The notes: a model not told the origin generated them from the sequence alone. 64,000 bases of DNA from Pseudomonas lalkuanensis (GCF_008807375.1 NZ_CP043311.1:2832001-2896000); one strand, 5' to 3'. Positions 1 to 9,091 are shown, counted from the first letter of the stretch. Made by a program: numbers and translations.

Positions 1-2
1 TC

Positions 3-1268
3 GCCTTACCCCTGGCGCCCGAGGGTAAGTACCGCCAGTGGGAAGAAGTGGTAGCGAATCAGCAACCGCTCCAGGACATCGAGCTGCCAGCCCCTGAACA
101 ACTGGCGACCATCATCTATACCTCCGGTACCACCGGCACGCCCAAGGGCGTGATGCACAGCTTCGGCAGCATGTATGCCTATGCCAGACTTGGCGGCGGA
201 GAATTCTGCCAACTGGGCCCGGATGACCGCCTGCTGTCCTACCTGCCGCTAGCCCATGCGGCGGAGCGGTCGTCGGTCGAATCCAATTCCCTTTGCCATG
301 GCGTCCAGGTGTTCTTCAACGACAGCCTCGAGACTTTCAGCCGGGACCTGTGCAGGGCCAGGCCATCGGTGTTCATCTCGATGCCCAGGCTCTGGACGAA
401 GTTTTACCAAGCGGTCAACGCAAGGATGCCCGCCGAACAACGGACGCTGCTGTTCAGCCAGTGCGAGGCGGGTGCCGCGCTGAGGAAGCAGGTGCTGGTC
501 ATGCTCGGACTGGACTGCACGCGCATTGCCTTCACGGGCTCGGCGCCGCTTCCGCCGGAAATCGTTAGCTGGTACCGCAACCTCGGCCTGGAGTTGCTGG
601 ACGTCTACGGCATGTCGGAGAACTTCTGCTACTCACATTACAGCCGGCCCGGCCAGGTGCGTGTGGGCTACGTGGGCCAGGCGCTGCCGGGTGTGCGCTG
701 CCGCATTTCCGAAGAGGGGGAAGTCCTGGTCGATTGCCCCACTCGCATGATGGGCTATTACCGACAGCCGGAGTTGACCGCCGAGAGCATGACCGCCGAC
801 GGCTACTTCAAGACCGGTGACCGCGGCATCCTGGACGAGGAAGGGCGGCTGAAGATCACCGGACGGGTGAAGGAACTGTTCAAGACCAGCAAGGGCAAGT
901 ACGTGGCGCCGGCGCCCATCGAGAACAAGCTTGGCCATCGCGCGGTGGAGGCAGTCTGCGTGACCGGCCCCTCGCAGCCGCAGCCGTTCGCCCTCCTGAT
1001 GTTGTCGCCGGACGGGCGCAGCCTGGCCGCCACCCCCCAGGGCCGCGCCCAGTTGCAAGGCGAACTGGAGGCCTTGCTCGACAGCGTCAACGCGGGCCTG
1101 GAATCGCACCAGCAGCTGGATTACGCGGTGGTGGTGAAGGATGCCTGGACGATCGAGAACGGTTTCCTGACCCCGACCCTGAAGATCAAGCGCAACGTCA
1201 TCGAGAGCCACTACCTGGCACATGCCGAAGCCTGGTTGCACGCGAAGCAAACCATCATTTTCGAGTGA
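3..1268 (+). CDS. AMP-forming acyl-CoA synthetase, 5' end outside window
   Basis: ANL-superfamily ligase that would adenylate a carboxylic acid and transfer it to CoA. The reading frame is open back to base 3, so the N-terminal part lies to the left of the window. Visible motifs are the phosphate-binding loop YTSGTTGTPKG near the start, the DVYGMSE-type adenylate motif, the TGDRG hinge-region motif and a C-terminal ITGRVKELFK segment. The last ~280 residues resemble long-chain ligases of the FadD15/FAA type. An acyl-CoA dehydrogenase and a thiolase follow on the same strand, which suggests a shared catabolic route. The substrate cannot be told from the sequence. Confidence 0.9.
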   Translation, partial: ALPLAPEGKYRQWEEVVANQQPLQDIELPAPEQLATIIYTSGTTGTPKGVMHSFGSMYAYARLGGGEFCQLGPDDRLLSYLPLAHAAERSSVESNSLCHGVQVFFNDSLETFSRDLCRARPSVFISMPRLWTKFYQAVNARMPAEQRTLLFSQCEAGAALRKQVLVMLGLDCTRIAFTGSAPLPPEIVSWYRNLGLELLDVYGMSENFCYSHYSRPGQVRVGYVGQALPGVRCRISEEGEVLVDCPTRMMGYYRQPELTAESMTADGYFKTGDRGILDEEGRLKITGRVKELFKTSKGKYVAPAPIENKLGHRAVEAVCVTGPSQPQPFALLMLSPDGRSLAATPQGRAQLQGELEALLDSVNAGLESHQQLDYAVVVKDAWTIENGFLTPTLKIKRNVIESHYLAHAEAWLHAKQTIIFE

Positions 1269-1297
1269 GCGCAGTCGCCTCGCTCGCAGCGGTTTCC

Positions 1298-1340
1298 CGA
1301 AACGACAGGACCAGGCCACGTGCCTGGTCCTGTCGTTTCG
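1298..1340 (+). terminator. Perfect 19-bp hairpin after the ligase gene
   Basis: Bases 1298-1316 are the exact reverse complement of 1322-1340, with a 5-nt loop. The hairpin lies 30 bases after the ligase stop codon. No T-run follows, so it is either a terminator lacking a U-tract or an mRNA-stabilising stem. The rest of 1341-1569 shows no credible gene. Confidence 0.6.
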
Positions 1341-1569
1341 GCATTGCCTCTCCCGCGAAGCTTTCCAGCCCTTCGAGGCACCTCCTCCTTTCCCCTCGAA
1401 CATGGGGGGGGCATGACTGTGGGACTCACGTAACGTCGAAGCGACTGGCGAATTGATCAGGCCAGGGAAACGCATTCGAACGAATGGGCTGACACATGGC
1501 CCACGCAGCATGTGAGCCAGAGATGAACCGACGCATCGCCGGCTCCTGGAGCCTCAAGGAGTGACACCG

Positions 1570-2724
1570 ATGAAAATTTGCTTGCAGAACGAAGAGCAAC
1601 GGCTTGCGGTGGAGAGCTTTCGCAAGTTCCTCGACGCCGAGGTCCGTCCTGTCGCCCGCCGCTACCGAGACCAGCACATTCCGAAAGACCGCATGCGCGA
1701 GATCACCCAGGGCATCGCCGAGTTCGGCCTGCCCGGCGTAAGCGTGGCCGCGGAACATGGCGGCCTGGGCATGAGCCTGGTGACCGAGGCCATGATGTTC
1801 GAGGAGCTCTGCGCGGTTTCCGTGGACATCGGCCTGTGCGTGATGATCAACAAGGGCATGGCGGTCACCCTCGCCGAGCTTCCGGAATCCCAGGCCCATT
1901 TGCGCGAACGTTACCTGCCGGACATCATGGCCGGCCGCACCTTCGGCGGTTTCTGCATCAGCGAGCCGGACGTGGGCTCCAACGTGGCCGACATCAAGGC
2001 CACCGGCAGGCGCGACGGTGACCACTTCATCATCAAGGGCGAGAAGACCTGGATCTCGAACGGCCACTACTCCGACTTCCTGATCACCACCGTCCGCACC
2101 GGCGAAAAAGCGCTGTCGCACATCCTGGTCGACCGCGAGGAGCACGGCTACCAGACGCGCAACATCGACAAGATCGCGCTCAACGGCCAATCCACCGCCC
2201 AGGTGTTCTTCGATGACGTACGCGTACCGGCGCGCAACATCGTCTGGGAGGAGGGCGCGGGTCTGAAGAACACGATGAAATTGTTCGAGAAGGCCCGCGC
2301 CAACGTCGGCATGCTCTCCGTCGGCTTGATGCGCGCCGCACTCGAGGCGTCCATCGCCTACTCGAAAGAGCGCCATCAATTCGGCAAGCCCATCGCCGCG
2401 CATCAACTGGTGGCGGCCAAGATCGCCGAAATGGCCACCCTGACCGATGCCGCACGCCTCATGTGCTTCCGCGCCTTCTCGATGATGGACGCTGGAATCC
2501 GCTGCGATGTGCAATCATCCATGGCCAAGTGGTTTGCGACCGAGATGGCGGTGAAGGTGTGCCGCGACGCAGTCCAGTTACATGGCGGGAACGGCCTGAC
2601 CAAGGAATTCGACGTGGAGCGTCTTGCGCGGGAAGCCATCGTCATCCCGATCCCCGACGGTACCACCGAGATCCAGAAACTGATGATCTCCCGGGCGCTG
2701 ACCGGCATCGGCGCCTTCGTCTGA
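1570..2724 (+). CDS. Acyl-CoA dehydrogenase family protein
   Basis: FAD-dependent enzyme (384 aa) that would introduce the alpha-beta double bond into an acyl-CoA. It has the normal three-part fold: N-terminal helices, a beta domain with the FAD/substrate segment FCISEPDVGSN (residues 128-138) and WISNG (161-165), and a C-terminal helical domain with ERHQFGKPI and QLHGGNG. The motif that normally reads E-G-T-(S/T) and supplies the catalytic Glu reads D363-G-T-T here. Start chosen at the ATG at 1570 because an AAGGAG lies 8 nt upstream; an in-frame GTG at 1561 overlaps that site. It sits between a ligase and a thiolase. Confidence 0.9.
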   Translation: MKICLQNEEQRLAVESFRKFLDAEVRPVARRYRDQHIPKDRMREITQGIAEFGLPGVSVAAEHGGLGMSLVTEAMMFEELCAVSVDIGLCVMINKGMAVTLAELPESQAHLRERYLPDIMAGRTFGGFCISEPDVGSNVADIKATGRRDGDHFIIKGEKTWISNGHYSDFLITTVRTGEKALSHILVDREEHGYQTRNIDKIALNGQSTAQVFFDDVRVPARNIVWEEGAGLKNTMKLFEKARANVGMLSVGLMRAALEASIAYSKERHQFGKPIAAHQLVAAKIAEMATLTDAARLMCFRAFSMMDAGIRCDVQSSMAKWFATEMAVKVCRDAVQLHGGNGLTKEFDVERLAREAIVIPIPDGTTEIQKLMISRALTGIGAFV

Positions 2725-2894
2725 CGTGCCGGGAGGAGGGCGGGTCCTACTCCTCGCAGGTCGTCCCAAGAGGGAGGGGCGAAGGGGAGGCCGGCGGGCT
2801 ACCGTGAGTAGCCCAGGTTTCCCTCTGGCGCCTTCAACCGCCCGCCGGCGCCACATAGCCGCCAGCTGGCGATCCGAACTCGAGGAGACAATCG

Positions 2895-4082
2895 ATGCAA
2901 CAGAAAGTAGTAGTGGCCGGAGTCGGGATGATTCCCTTCGTCAAGCCTGGCCAGAACGAGACTTACGTGGCAATGGGCGAGCAGGCGGTCCGTCTTGCCC
3001 TGGCGGACGCGCGAGTGGGTTACGAGTCAATTCAGCAGGCCTACGCCAGCTACGTCTTCGGCGACTCCACCTGTGGCCAGCGTGTGCTCTACAACGTGGG
3101 CATGACCGGCATCCCGGTGATCAATGTCAACAACAACTGCGCCAGCGGCTCCACCGCCCTCTATCTGGCCAACCAGGCTATCGCCAGCGGCATGGTGGAT
3201 ATCGTGCTTGCCGTCGGTTTCGAGCAGATGATTCCCGGCGCTATCAATAGCGCCTTCGCCGACCGCCCGAACCCGCTGGACCTGTTCCTGAACCAATGCA
3301 ACGAAGCGATTCCCGGTGCCGCCGAAATCCCGGGCGCCCTGCGTATCTTCGGCAGCGCCGGTATTGAGCACATGAGACGGTTCGGCACCCCGCTGGAAAC
3401 CTTCGCCAAGATCCGCGCCAAGGCCAGTCGCCATGCTGCGAACAACCCCAAGGCCGTTTTCCGCAAGGTAATCAGCACCGAAGACGTCCTGGCCGATCAG
3501 GTCGTCTGGCCGGGCGTCATGACTCGCCTGATGGCGTGCCCACCCACCTGTGGCGCCGCTGCCGTGGTGCTCTGCAGCGAGTCCTATGCGAAGAAACATG
3601 GCCTGGAGTCCGGCGTTTCCATTGCCGGCCAGGCGCTGACCACCGATGGCGCGGAAAGCTTCAAGTCTGGCGATATGCGCGATGTCGCGGGCTTCTCGAT
3701 GTCCCGCGCGGCCGCCCGCCAGGTCTACGAGATGGCAGGTATCGGCGCCGAAGACGTCAACGTGGTGGAACTGCACGACTGCTTCGCACAGAACGAACTG
3801 CTGACTTACGAATCCCTCGGCCTGTGCCCGGAAGGTGGTGCCCAGAAGTTCGTCGATGACGGCGACAACACCTACGGCGGCCGGTATGTGGTCAACCCGT
3901 CCGGCGGCTTGCTCTCGAAGGGACACCCCATCGGCGCCACAGGCCTGGCTCAGTGCACCGAACTGGTCCAGCAACTGCGCGGCCATGCCGAGCAGCGCCA
4001 GGTAGAGGGCGCGCGCATCGCTCTGCAGCACAACATCGGGATCGGTGGCGCCTGTGTAGTGACCCTATACCGCAAGGACTGA
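2895..4082 (+). CDS. SCP2/SCPx-type thiolase
   Basis: Thiolase-fold protein of 395 aa, likely cleaving a 3-oxoacyl-CoA (possibly branched or cyclic, as in SCPx-type enzymes). The nucleophilic cysteine is C82 in NNNCASGS. The HDCFAQNE block and the C-terminal GHPIGATGLAQ block supply the active-site histidines. The start has a GAGGAGA about 6 nt upstream. It follows the acyl-CoA dehydrogenase by 170 bases on the same strand and probably acts in the same pathway. SCPx thiolases are often annotated loosely as lipid-transfer proteins, but no SCP2 sterol-binding domain is fused here. Confidence 0.88.
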   Translation: MQQKVVVAGVGMIPFVKPGQNETYVAMGEQAVRLALADARVGYESIQQAYASYVFGDSTCGQRVLYNVGMTGIPVINVNNNCASGSTALYLANQAIASGMVDIVLAVGFEQMIPGAINSAFADRPNPLDLFLNQCNEAIPGAAEIPGALRIFGSAGIEHMRRFGTPLETFAKIRAKASRHAANNPKAVFRKVISTEDVLADQVVWPGVMTRLMACPPTCGAAAVVLCSESYAKKHGLESGVSIAGQALTTDGAESFKSGDMRDVAGFSMSRAAARQVYEMAGIGAEDVNVVELHDCFAQNELLTYESLGLCPEGGAQKFVDDGDNTYGGRYVVNPSGGLLSKGHPIGATGLAQCTELVQQLRGHAEQRQVEGARIALQHNIGIGGACVVTLYRKD

Positions 4083-4129
4083 TGAAAGGCGCCCCGCAGC
4101 GTCTGCCAACTAGCACTGTTCCAGTCCTG

Positions 4130-4163
4130 GACACCATGCTCCCGCAACCGGGGGCGTGGTGTC
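4130..4163 (+). terminator. Imperfect hairpin downstream of thiolase
   Basis: GACACCA at 4130 pairs with TGGTGTC ending at 4163, and an inner GC-rich stem lies around a CAAC loop. It is followed by TTGTG rather than a long T-run. The 372-base gap 4083-4454 holds no gene I can support; its second half is C/G-homopolymer-rich. Confidence 0.4.
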
Positions 4164-4454
4164 TTGTGCTGCCTGTTCGGGAAGCCTTCGCGGGGTGTTT
4201 TCGGCTAGCGCGACACCCCCTCCCCAATCGCCGTTTAGGGGGGGGCGGAATGGTTGGGCTCTTGGATAAAAAGAACCTGCCAACACCCGACAGGACGTCA
4301 CATGAGGCGTCTGGAAACCCAGACTCCAGCCCCCATGCGGCACTTGTTTCCGGGGTGTCTGGCAAGCCCGCGCTCACGCTGACCGACCAGGGCGCGTTTC
4401 CCCGGACAGTGCGTCGCGTGGCTGCTGAACATCACAACCTTAGAAGGTGGAGAC

Positions 4455-5807
4455 ATGACTAGACTGACAAGAACCCTGCTCGCGGCCAGCCTTCTGGCCG
4501 TGCATACAGGCGTGCTCCATGCTGCAGTGTCTGCGGAAGAGGCGAAGCAGTTGGGAACGACCTTGACGCCGATCGGCGCCGAGATGGCGGGTAACAAGGA
4601 TGGCAGCATTCCCGCATACACTGGTGGCCTGACGACCCCGCCGCCCGGCTTCGACAGTAGCAAAGGCGTGCGCCCCGACCCATTCGCCAACGAGAAGCCG
4701 CTGTTCAGCATCGATGCGTCGAATATGGACACATACGCCGATCGGCTGAGTGAAGGCCAGAAGGCCATCCTCAAGAAGCTTCCCGGCTTCCGGATGGATG
4801 TCTATCCGACCCATCGCAGCGTCGCCTACCCCAAGACCATCATTGAAGGCACCGCGAAAAATGCCACCCGCGCCAAGCTGGGTGATGACGGTTACACCCC
4901 CGTAGGCGCGGGTGGCGGGATTCCGTTCCCGATTCCGAAGAACGGTGTCGAAGTCATGATCAATCACATAACGCGCTACCAGGGCATGTCCTTTGTGATT
5001 CCCAAGTACTCCGCCTTCAACATCGACGCCGCCGGCAAGCGCGTGCTTTCGACCCAGGGCATCTGGACACTCGAAAGCCCTTTCTACGACCAGGCCAATA
5101 GCGATCCGATCATCTACACCCGTGCCCGTGCCAACTACACCGGACCGGCTCGCCGCGCTGGCGAGGCAGTGATGACCTTCGAGAGCGTGGACGCCGAGAA
5201 AGGCCGCCGCGCCTACCAGTACCTGCCTGGCCAGCGCCGTGTACGCCTGGCACCTGACCTGGCCTATGACACGCCGAACCCCAGTACCTCTGGCATGTCT
5301 ACCGTCGACGACGTCAACCTGTTCAACGGCCGGATGGACCGCTACGACTGGAAGCTGGTCGGCAAGAAGGAAATGTACGTTCCCTACAACACCTACCGCT
5401 TTACCTACGCGCCAGATCCAGATTCGGTGTTCGGCAGCAAGTTCGTGAACCCGGACTTCGTGCGCTGGGAACTCCACCGCGTCTGGGTGGTGGAAGCGAC
5501 CCTGAAACCGGGGGCGCGCCACATCTATTCCCGCCGCACCTTCTACGTCGACGAGGACAGCTGGGCCGTACTCTCCAACGACCAGTACGACGGCCGTGGG
5601 CAACTGTGGCGCCCTGGATTCGCCTACCTCACCACCCTCTACGATGCCGAGGCGATCAATACCACGACCTCGGGTCACTACGACCTCATCGCTGGCACCT
5701 ACTACATCAACATCTGGCCTGGCACGGGCGGCCTGAAGGTAGCCGACAAGATGACTTCGGATTCCCGCTGGACTCCGGACAGCTTGGCAGGCGCTGGCGT
5801 GCGCTAA
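4455..5807 (+). CDS. DUF1329 family exported protein
   Basis: A 450-aa protein starting with a classic signal peptide: a basic start MTRLTR, a hydrophobic core and a likely cleavage after LHA. The mature part carries the features of DUF1329, a LolB-like periplasmic/outer-membrane fold: an N-terminal LGTTLTPIGAE segment, PTHRSVAYP, the central LESP-FYDQAN region, GQRRVRLAPD, and the C-terminal HIYSRRTFYVDEDSW stretch. The start is supported by a GGTGGAG 6-9 nt upstream. DUF1329 genes often sit beside DUF1302 porins and steroid, terpene or aromatic degradation genes. No DUF1302 gene is visible, but adjacent acyl-CoA genes fit an outer-membrane or periplasmic role in substrate handling. Confidence 0.88.
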   Translation: MTRLTRTLLAASLLAVHTGVLHAAVSAEEAKQLGTTLTPIGAEMAGNKDGSIPAYTGGLTTPPPGFDSSKGVRPDPFANEKPLFSIDASNMDTYADRLSEGQKAILKKLPGFRMDVYPTHRSVAYPKTIIEGTAKNATRAKLGDDGYTPVGAGGGIPFPIPKNGVEVMINHITRYQGMSFVIPKYSAFNIDAAGKRVLSTQGIWTLESPFYDQANSDPIIYTRARANYTGPARRAGEAVMTFESVDAEKGRRAYQYLPGQRRVRLAPDLAYDTPNPSTSGMSTVDDVNLFNGRMDRYDWKLVGKKEMYVPYNTYRFTYAPDPDSVFGSKFVNPDFVRWELHRVWVVEATLKPGARHIYSRRTFYVDEDSWAVLSNDQYDGRGQLWRPGFAYLTTLYDAEAINTTTSGHYDLIAGTYYINIWPGTGGLKVADKMTSDSRWTPDSLAGAGVR

Positions 5808-5826
5808 CTTTGACGGGGAGTCCTGG

Positions 5827-5860
5827 GGCGGAACCGGCTCGACTGGTTCCGCCTTTTTTT
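5827..5860 (+). terminator. Rho-independent terminator of DUF1329 gene
   Basis: GGCGGAACC (5827-5835) pairs perfectly with GGTTCCGCC (5845-5853) and is followed directly by seven T residues. It lies 20 bases after the stop codon. Confidence 0.92.
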
Positions 5861-5910
5861 GTTGGGGAGTTTCTACTCATTCTGGCGGCGAGCACGGCGC
5901 AGGGGAGTGC

Positions 5911-5975
5911 AGGAAACCCGCCGCACCGGATCCTTCCAATGGCGCGGACAGCGCGTCGACGAAGGTGATCGGCTC
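5911..5975 (-). pseudogene. Remnant copy of an AMP-ligase 3' end
   Basis: Read on the minus strand, this stretch encodes (I/V)TFVDALS and, in another frame, RHWKDPVRRVS. It closely matches the last codons of the intact ligase at 6109-7686 (VTFVDALP ... RYWKDQARRVS). About 55 bases that separate these two blocks in the intact gene are missing. This looks like the tail of a former tandem duplicate left after deletion. No other part of a ligase is recognisable in 5861-6062. Confidence 0.6.
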
Positions 5976-6062
5976 AGACCATAGGGGGTGACTCGCCCCA
6001 GGGTCAGGCCCGGAGCTCGGGAAGATCCGCTGTCCCAGGACGTGGCTTTCTGGGGCCAAATG

Positions 6063-6088
6063 AAAAGCCCCGGCATATAGCCGGGGCT
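6063..6088 (-). terminator. Terminator of the minus-strand ligase gene
   Basis: AGCCCCGGC and GCCGGGGCT form a perfect 9-bp stem with a 5-nt loop. On the minus strand it is followed by TTTT. It sits 21 bases beyond the stop of the ligase at 6109-7686. Confidence 0.85.
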
Positions 6089-6108
6089 CCAGCACAACCA
6101 GCATTCAC

Positions 6109-7686
6109 TCAGGACACCCGTCGCGCCTGATCCTTCCAGTAGCGCTCGCGCACCTGCCGGCGCAGCACCTTGCCCACCGCGCTCAGGGGCAGGGCATCGA
6201 CGAAAGTCACCGACTTAGGCGCCTTGAAGCGTCCCAAGCGTTCCTTCACCAGTTCGATCAGTTCCTCCTCGGCGATCTTCATGCCTGGCTTGAGTACCAC
6301 CTCGGCATGCACGGCCTCGCCCCATCTGTCGTGGGGCACGCCGACCACCGCGGACATGGACACGGCCGGATGGGCGTTCAGGGTCGCTTCCACTTCCACC
6401 GCATAGACATTGAAACCGCCGGTGATGATCACGTCCTTCTTGCGGTCGACGATGAACAGGTAGCCGGCCTCGTCCAGGTAGCCCAGGTCGCCGGACTTCC
6501 AGAAGCCGTTGTGGAACTCGGCGGCGGTGCCTTCCGGGTTGTGGTGGTAGCCGGAGATCGTGCCCCGTCCACGCAGCCAGATCTCGCCGGTGGTGCCGCG
6601 CGGGACCGGTTTGCCGGCATCGTCCATCACCGCCAGTTCGATGCCGGTGGTGGGGCGTCCGGCGGACGCGAGGCGGCCGGTCTGGATGGCGGTCAGGTGA
6701 TCGGCCCTGGTCAGGGTGCAGACCGCCTGGGCGCATTCAGTGGAGCCGTAGAGCTGGAAGAAGATGTTGCCGAAGCGTGCCTGGGCCTGCTCCAGCTTGG
6801 CCGGGCTCATGGGCGCAGCGCCGTAGAAGAGTGTCTGCAAGCTGGAGAGGTCGTATTGCGTGGCTTCCGGCAGTTCCAGCAGCCAGCCCACCAGGGTCGG
6901 CACCATCAGCGCGGTCGTGATGCGTTCGGCCTCGACGTTGCGGCACCAGGCCTTCAGGTCGGCGGTGTTCTGGGTGACGGTGCAGCCGCCACGGAACAGC
7001 GTCGGCAAGAGCGAAAGCCCGGAGCCGTGACTGATGGGAGCGATGTGCAGGTAGCGAGTGCGTTCATTGAAAGCCTGACCCTGCTCGCTGTCGGCGTACA
7101 TGGAATCCCGTGCCGCCAGCCAATTGTCGATGGTGTAGCGGGCACATTTGCTGCGCCCGGTGGTGCCGCCGGTGAAGCGGTAGAGCAGCACATCCTCATG
7201 CACATCCGACTCGATTCCGGGCTCTTCCTCGGTAACGCCTTCGAGCAGGTCCCAGAAGTAACGGGCATAGGCATGCCGAGCCGGAGGAAGGTCCATGCAG
7301 ACGACGCGGGTTCCGCTCTGGCGCAGCATTTCGCCGTAGCGGTCCAGGAGTTCGGTCTCGATGAAGACCACCTTGGGCCGGATGAACTCCACCTGCCAAC
7401 GATGCTCCTCGAGAGAGTCGCGAATGTTGGTTTGGGCGATGGCCGCTTCACCCTTGAACGCGGTCCAGGCATGCAGCAACGAGAGGTTGTCGTTCTCCAG
7501 GATGCACAGGGCGGTATCGCCGCGGCGCAGGTCCAGGCGCCCGCGCATCATGTTGACGATGCGGTTGGTCAGCCGATGCAGCTCGTCGAAGCGGTAGCGC
7601 CGATTGCGCTCGACATTCACCAGGGCTTCCTGGTCGGCGTAACGCAAGGCGGTCTGGCCCATGACTCGGGAGAAGTTCATCTTCAT
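6109..7686 (-). CDS. AMP-binding acyl-CoA ligase
   Basis: Full-length ANL ligase (525 aa) of the medium/long-chain fatty-acid type. The P-loop reads RFTGGTTGRSK, so the usual YTSGTTG is changed to FTGGTTG. Further motifs are the adenylate-binding FFQLYGSTE, the GEIWLRG block, WKSGDLGYLD with the ribose-binding Asp, the hinge DRKKDVIITGGFNVY, and a C-terminal PLSAVGKVLRRQ with the catalytic lysine. The start has a GGAG 7 nt upstream. It stands alone between two terminator/promoter regions and is transcribed toward the DUF1329 gene. The substrate is unknown. Confidence 0.92.
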   Translation of the reverse strand: MKMNFSRVMGQTALRYADQEALVNVERNRRYRFDELHRLTNRIVNMMRGRLDLRRGDTALCILENDNLSLLHAWTAFKGEAAIAQTNIRDSLEEHRWQVEFIRPKVVFIETELLDRYGEMLRQSGTRVVCMDLPPARHAYARYFWDLLEGVTEEEPGIESDVHEDVLLYRFTGGTTGRSKCARYTIDNWLAARDSMYADSEQGQAFNERTRYLHIAPISHGSGLSLLPTLFRGGCTVTQNTADLKAWCRNVEAERITTALMVPTLVGWLLELPEATQYDLSSLQTLFYGAAPMSPAKLEQAQARFGNIFFQLYGSTECAQAVCTLTRADHLTAIQTGRLASAGRPTTGIELAVMDDAGKPVPRGTTGEIWLRGRGTISGYHHNPEGTAAEFHNGFWKSGDLGYLDEAGYLFIVDRKKDVIITGGFNVYAVEVEATLNAHPAVSMSAVVGVPHDRWGEAVHAEVVLKPGMKIAEEELIELVKERLGRFKAPKSVTFVDALPLSAVGKVLRRQVRERYWKDQARRVS

Positions 7687-7842
7687 CGCGGTCTCCGTTT
7701 GTTGTTCTGGTGGGGGGAGATCGCATTCTAGGAACGCACCTGCAATGGAACGCCTCCCATCTGGGGAGGGGCGCGCAAAAGGAAATCGCGCCTAAGGTGC
7801 TCCAGCGGTACCAACCCCTACGCACAATTCGCGAGGCGTCCC

Positions 7843-8230
7843 ATGCGCACCCTGGCGTTCAACACCACCAAATCCATCCTTATCGAGTGCGGGGCTTCGC
7901 GCCGTCTCGCGGCGCCTGTACGAAGCATGGGCTGCCAATCGGTATTGATCGTCACCGACCCCGGTGTCCTGAAAGCGCACTTGCTGGATTCTGCAGTTGC
8001 TGAACTGGAACGTGACCGCTTGCAGGTAACGGTGTTTTCCGAAGTGCAGGCCGACCCGCCCGAGTCGGTGATCCTAGCCGCGGTGGAGACCGCCAAGGCC
8101 CGCTCGGTCGATTGCGTGATCGGATTCTGCAGCGGGCTACATCGTGTACGTCTATGTCGACCGTGCCAGCAACCCGTCGACGACCATGCCTGAGCATGTG
8201 CGGGCGGCGTTGTTGAAGCTGGTGGATTAG
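7843..8230 (+). pseudogene. Chimeric scar: iron-ADH 5' part joined to thioesterase 3' part
   Basis: The first ~95 codons (from the ATG at 7843) read as the N-terminus of an iron-containing alcohol dehydrogenase: SILIECGASRRL, then LIVTDPGVLKA, and DCVIGF where the NAD-binding GGGS loop should begin. At about 8128-8132 the homology stops, and a different frame (8132-8230) reads as the C-terminus of a hotdog acyl-CoA thioesterase: GYIVYVYVDRAS ... PEHVRAALLKLVD then stop. A deletion has evidently fused two neighbouring genes out of frame. The ADH frame itself runs on to 8193 as nonsense. Neither product can be functional. Confidence 0.75.
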
Positions 8231-8314
8231 TCCGGGGGGGAGGGAAGGGCCCGCTCACCGAGCGGGATTGCGCAGGAGGGGCGCGCCGGCCGTGCCAGAA
8301 CGCCCCCAGCATTG

Positions 8315-9091
8315 CTACAGGCTACCCACCAGTTGCCCGCCGTCCACCGCCAGCACCGCGCCGGACATGTAGGCGCCGGCTTCGCTGGCCAGCAGCAGGA
8401 AGGGGCCATCCAGCTCTACCAGCCGGCCGAGGCGGCGCATGGGCACCGCCTCGCGGATATAGGCCTGGCCTTTCTCGCTGTCGAAGTAGCCGTCGGTCAT
8501 CTCGGTGGTGAAGTAACCCGGGGCGATGGCGTTGACGCGTATGTTGTAGCGCGCCAGTTCCAGCGCCAGGGATTTGGTCAGCTGGACCACGCCGGCCTTG
8601 GCCGCGCAGTAGTGGCTGTAGCCGGTGCCGACCCGCAGGCCCAGCATGGAAGCGATATTGACAATGCTGCCCGGGCGCTCAGCACGCGCCAGGCGCTGAG
8701 CGGCGCACTGGGCCACGCGCCAGACGCCGTCGAGGTTGGTGGCGAGCATGGCGCGCCAGTCATCCTCGCTGATCTCCAGCACCCGCTGGCCATTGCCGAT
8801 GCCGGCGTTGTTGAGCACCACGTCCACCGGCCCGAAGGCCGCTTCGGCAGCGTCGAAGGCGGCTTCTACGCTGGCGCGGTCGGTGACGTCCATGGCCACC
8901 GGCAGCGCCTGAGCGCCTTCACGGCGGATGGCCTCGGCCAGTTGTTGCAGGCGCTCCACACGACGCGCCGCGAGAACCACGCGGGCACCGGCGTGGCCGG
9001 CAACGCGTGCGAGATGGGCGCCAATACCGCTGGAGGCTCCGGTGACCAGCACGGTGCGGCTGGCCAGGGAGAAGGGGGCGAAGACGCTCAT
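8315..9091 (-). CDS. SDR family NAD(P)-dependent oxidoreductase
   Basis: A 258-aa classical short-chain dehydrogenase. The cofactor motif TGASSGIG is at residues 17-24, followed by NNAG, the catalytic Ser in VNIASM and the YCAAK motif (Y-x-x-x-K intact); the C-terminus ends with the usual GAVLAVDGGQ. The frame is open to 9334, but the ATG at 9091 overlaps the stop of the upstream thiolase gene (ATGA), so I take that start. As last gene of the beta-oxidation operon it may act as the 3-hydroxyacyl-CoA dehydrogenase/3-oxoacyl reductase for a substrate the FadJ-like enzyme does not handle; that role is inferred. Confidence 0.9.
   Translation of the reverse strand: MSVFAPFSLASRTVLVTGASSGIGAHLARVAGHAGARVVLAARRVERLQQLAEAIRREGAQALPVAMDVTDRASVEAAFDAAEAAFGPVDVVLNNAGIGNGQRVLEISEDDWRAMLATNLDGVWRVAQCAAQRLARAERPGSIVNIASMLGLRVGTGYSHYCAAKAGVVQLTKSLALELARYNIRVNAIAPGYFTTEMTDGYFDSEKGQAYIREAVPMRRLGRLVELDGPFLLLASEAGAYMSGAVLAVDGGQLVGSL

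Noticed and set aside
3027..4031. Minus-strand 334-codon frame opposite the SCP2-type thiolase
   Set aside because: Antisense shadow; the plus strand has the nucleophile and His motifs.
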